NCBI GenBank assembly: GCA_001899635.1
Contig: MKVQ01000048.1
Location: forward strand, 186,001-250,000
Direction: 5' to 3'
DNA from: Myxococcales bacterium 68-20
Lineage (GTDB): Bacteria > Myxococcota_A > Polyangia > Polyangiales > Polyangiaceae
DNA length: 64,000 nt
The notes under the pieces were generated by a model, which worked only from the letters and a program-made list of their open reading frames with translations, did no database searches and was not told the origin of the DNA. This document shows, piece after piece, positions 62,775-64,000 of the stretch. The position numbers and the translations under genes are program-made. Each line of letters opens with the position of its first letter. Position 1 is the first letter of the stretch.

Positions 62775-63919
62775 CGTCCCATGCTTTCCCTACGAACCGC
62801 CGTCCCAGGGGCGTCGCGATCGCGATCCTGGGGGGACCGCTCTCGGTCGCCCTGCTCGCGAGCTCCGCGTGTGCCGTCGCGGACGATCAGGGCGGCGACC
62901 TCGATCCCGATAGTGGTATCGTCGTTCCCGCTCCTGACACCGGCGACGAGGTATCGCTTGCCGACGCAGGCACCGACGCGCCTGAGACCGAGTCGCCGAA
63001 CCTTCCGTGCGCTGTCGGAAATCTCTGCCGCGTCGAGACTCCCCTCACGCTCGGCTCGGTTGCTTCGCTGAGCGGGCGTTCGAAGGACGACGTCTGGGCG
63101 GGCGCGTCGCGCGGTGTCGTGATGCACTGGAACGGCCAGAAGTGGACGGCACTCGAATCCAACATCGACGAGACGCTGTCGAGCCTCTTCTTGACCGCGG
63201 AGGAGACCTGGGGCGTTGCAGGAGAGCTGCTCGTGCGGCGTGGCATCGAAGCAAGCAGCGTCCGCACGTTCCGCAACCCGGCAATCTTCTTGGGCGGGAT
63301 GTCGGGCGTCGCCGTGCTCGGGAACGGTGATACCTACGCCAGCTTGTTGTCGCCGCCGTCGGTCCCGGGCTTCCCTCTGGCTCTCTTGCAGATCACGGAC
63401 TTCGACAACGTAGGGATCGACGTCGCGCCAGCCCCGGTGCTGGAAGCCAGCGGTCAACCTCAATCGTTGGCCACTCGAGCGCTCTTCTTGGTGCCCGATC
63501 GTGTGCTCTGGCTCGTCGGTAGTTACGGGAGCGTCGCTCGGTATCCGGTATCGGCCGGTCTCGGAGACGGCGTCGTGATGCCCGTCGCATCTCAGGCCGA
63601 TCTCTTCGGGGCATGGGGGCAAGACGATCATCTCTGGGCCGCGGGTAGTGGCGGCACGATTCTCCACTTCGACGGAACGGGTTGGACGATCGAAGATACC
63701 GGTACGAACGTGGCGCTCAACGCCATCTTCGGCTTCGGACTGAACGATATCTGGGCCGCCGGTGACGAGGGGACCGTCCTGCACTTCGACGGGCAGCGCT
63801 GGTCGCAGGTCGAAATCGGCGGATATCGGGGCCAGCTCAAGGCCATCTGGGGAGCGGCTCCCGACGACGTGTGGTTCGGCGGAGAGCGAGCCATGTTCCA
63901 TTGGGGAGCACTTCCATGA
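62771..63919 (+). CDS. Beta-propeller lipoprotein
   Basis: 382 residues. ATG 62771 overlaps the previous stop (ATGA). Lipobox ASSAC (Cys34). An Asp/Gly/Ala linker precedes blades with the repeated signature SKDDVWAGASRGVVMHWNGQKW, seen again as DDHLWAAGSGGTILHFDGTGW, LNDIWAAGDEGTVLHFDGQRW and PDDVWFGGERAMFHWG. Such DxxWAxGxxGxxxHxxGxxW blades are widespread in myxobacterial surface proteins. Third lipoprotein-type product of the sigma operon. Stop overlaps the next start. Confidence 0.85.
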   Translation: MTSHAFPTNRRPRGVAIAILGGPLSVALLASSACAVADDQGGDLDPDSGIVVPAPDTGDEVSLADAGTDAPETESPNLPCAVGNLCRVETPLTLGSVASLSGRSKDDVWAGASRGVVMHWNGQKWTALESNIDETLSSLFLTAEETWGVAGELLVRRGIEASSVRTFRNPAIFLGGMSGVAVLGNGDTYASLLSPPSVPGFPLALLQITDFDNVGIDVAPAPVLEASGQPQSLATRALFLVPDRVLWLVGSYGSVARYPVSAGLGDGVVMPVASQADLFGAWGQDDHLWAAGSGGTILHFDGTGWTIEDTGTNVALNAIFGFGLNDIWAAGDEGTVLHFDGQRWSQVEIGGYRGQLKAIWGAAPDDVWFGGERAMFHWGALP

Positions 63920-64000
63920 GATACGCGACCTTCGCATGTGCAGGGCTGATCGCGCTCGTCGCCTGTGCGGCGGACGGGACGACCGACGCGCCGCCCACGA
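63916..64000 (+). CDS. Lipoprotein, N-terminal part only (window edge)
   Basis: 28 codons before the end of the window. ATG 63916 overlaps the preceding stop (ATGA). It encodes a lipoprotein signal ending LIALVAC (Cys17), then AADGTTDAPPT, the start of the usual Asp/Ala/Thr linker. Most of the protein is outside. Member of the sigma operon. Confidence 0.75.
   Translation, partial: MRYATFACAGLIALVACAADGTTDAPPT

Overview
The window is high-GC bacterial chromosome and reads as a myxobacterium (Myxococcota, probably the Polyangia/Sorangiineae side). The evidence is a MYXO-CTERM-type sorting tail, about sixteen predicted lipoproteins with Asp/Gly/Ala-rich linkers and cysteine-rich modules, beta-propeller lipoproteins, an ECF sigma operon that runs into lipoprotein genes, and a stand-alone GAF kinase. 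This placement is inference; there is no rRNA and no complete tRNA in the window.

Region by region. 1-14.2 kb is a loosely packed accessory stretch: secreted proteins and lipoproteins, a GAF/HisKA protein without an ATPase domain, a heme-oxygenase-like diiron protein preceded by a 43-codon ORF, a BON-domain protein, DUF4412, RsgA, and a SnoaL/GST pair. This stretch also holds most of the broken DNA: a short duplicated gene relic (1.65 kb, matching 6.7 kb), a truncated lipoprotein gene (6.4 kb), a frameshifted gene (10.0-11.2 kb) and several short tandem repeats. 14.8-16.9 kb is a frameshifted lipoprotein with cysteine-rich modules and a PQQ-type propeller. 16.9-19.7 kb is conserved housekeeping DNA (rph, rdgB, trpS). 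20.8-23.1 kb carries the F0 genes atpZ-like, atpI-like, atpB and atpE, without F1 or subunit b. 23.3-25.6 kb has a COQ4-like protein convergent with a UbiB/COQ8-family kinase. 26.8-33.2 kb is a catabolic-looking unit: a cupin and a DapA-family lyase, divergent from a MocR regulator that is itself coupled to a 1109-residue DUF4132 protein. 33.3-38.9 kb has aquaporin Z and a tightly overlapping MacA-MacB-TolC type tripartite exporter. 39-45.6 kb is surface proteins, including the MYXO-CTERM protein and a DUF2252 protein. 45.6-49 kb is a double-GAF histidine kinase translationally coupled to an L,D-transpeptidase. 49.3-56.8 kb has a dolichol-phosphate-mannose-synthase-like glycosyltransferase, a membrane-anchored FGE/SUMF1-like protein, a TerB-like protein, a DUF4398/OmpA envelope operon, a lipoprotein GH5 glycosidase and a further lipoprotein. 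56.8-60 kb has NhaA and a CNNM/CorC transporter. 60-64 kb begins with the 5' half of a tRNA gene and continues as an ECF sigma / membrane regulator / three-lipoprotein operon that leaves the window.

Functionally most of the window concerns the cell envelope: export, lipoprotein display, peptidoglycan cross-linking, cation/proton exchange and F0. The cupin/DapA/MocR/DUF4132 cluster, the small ORF plus diiron protein, and the kinase-transpeptidase pair are the places most likely to hold undescribed biology. No CRISPR array, insertion sequence, integrase or transposase was found.
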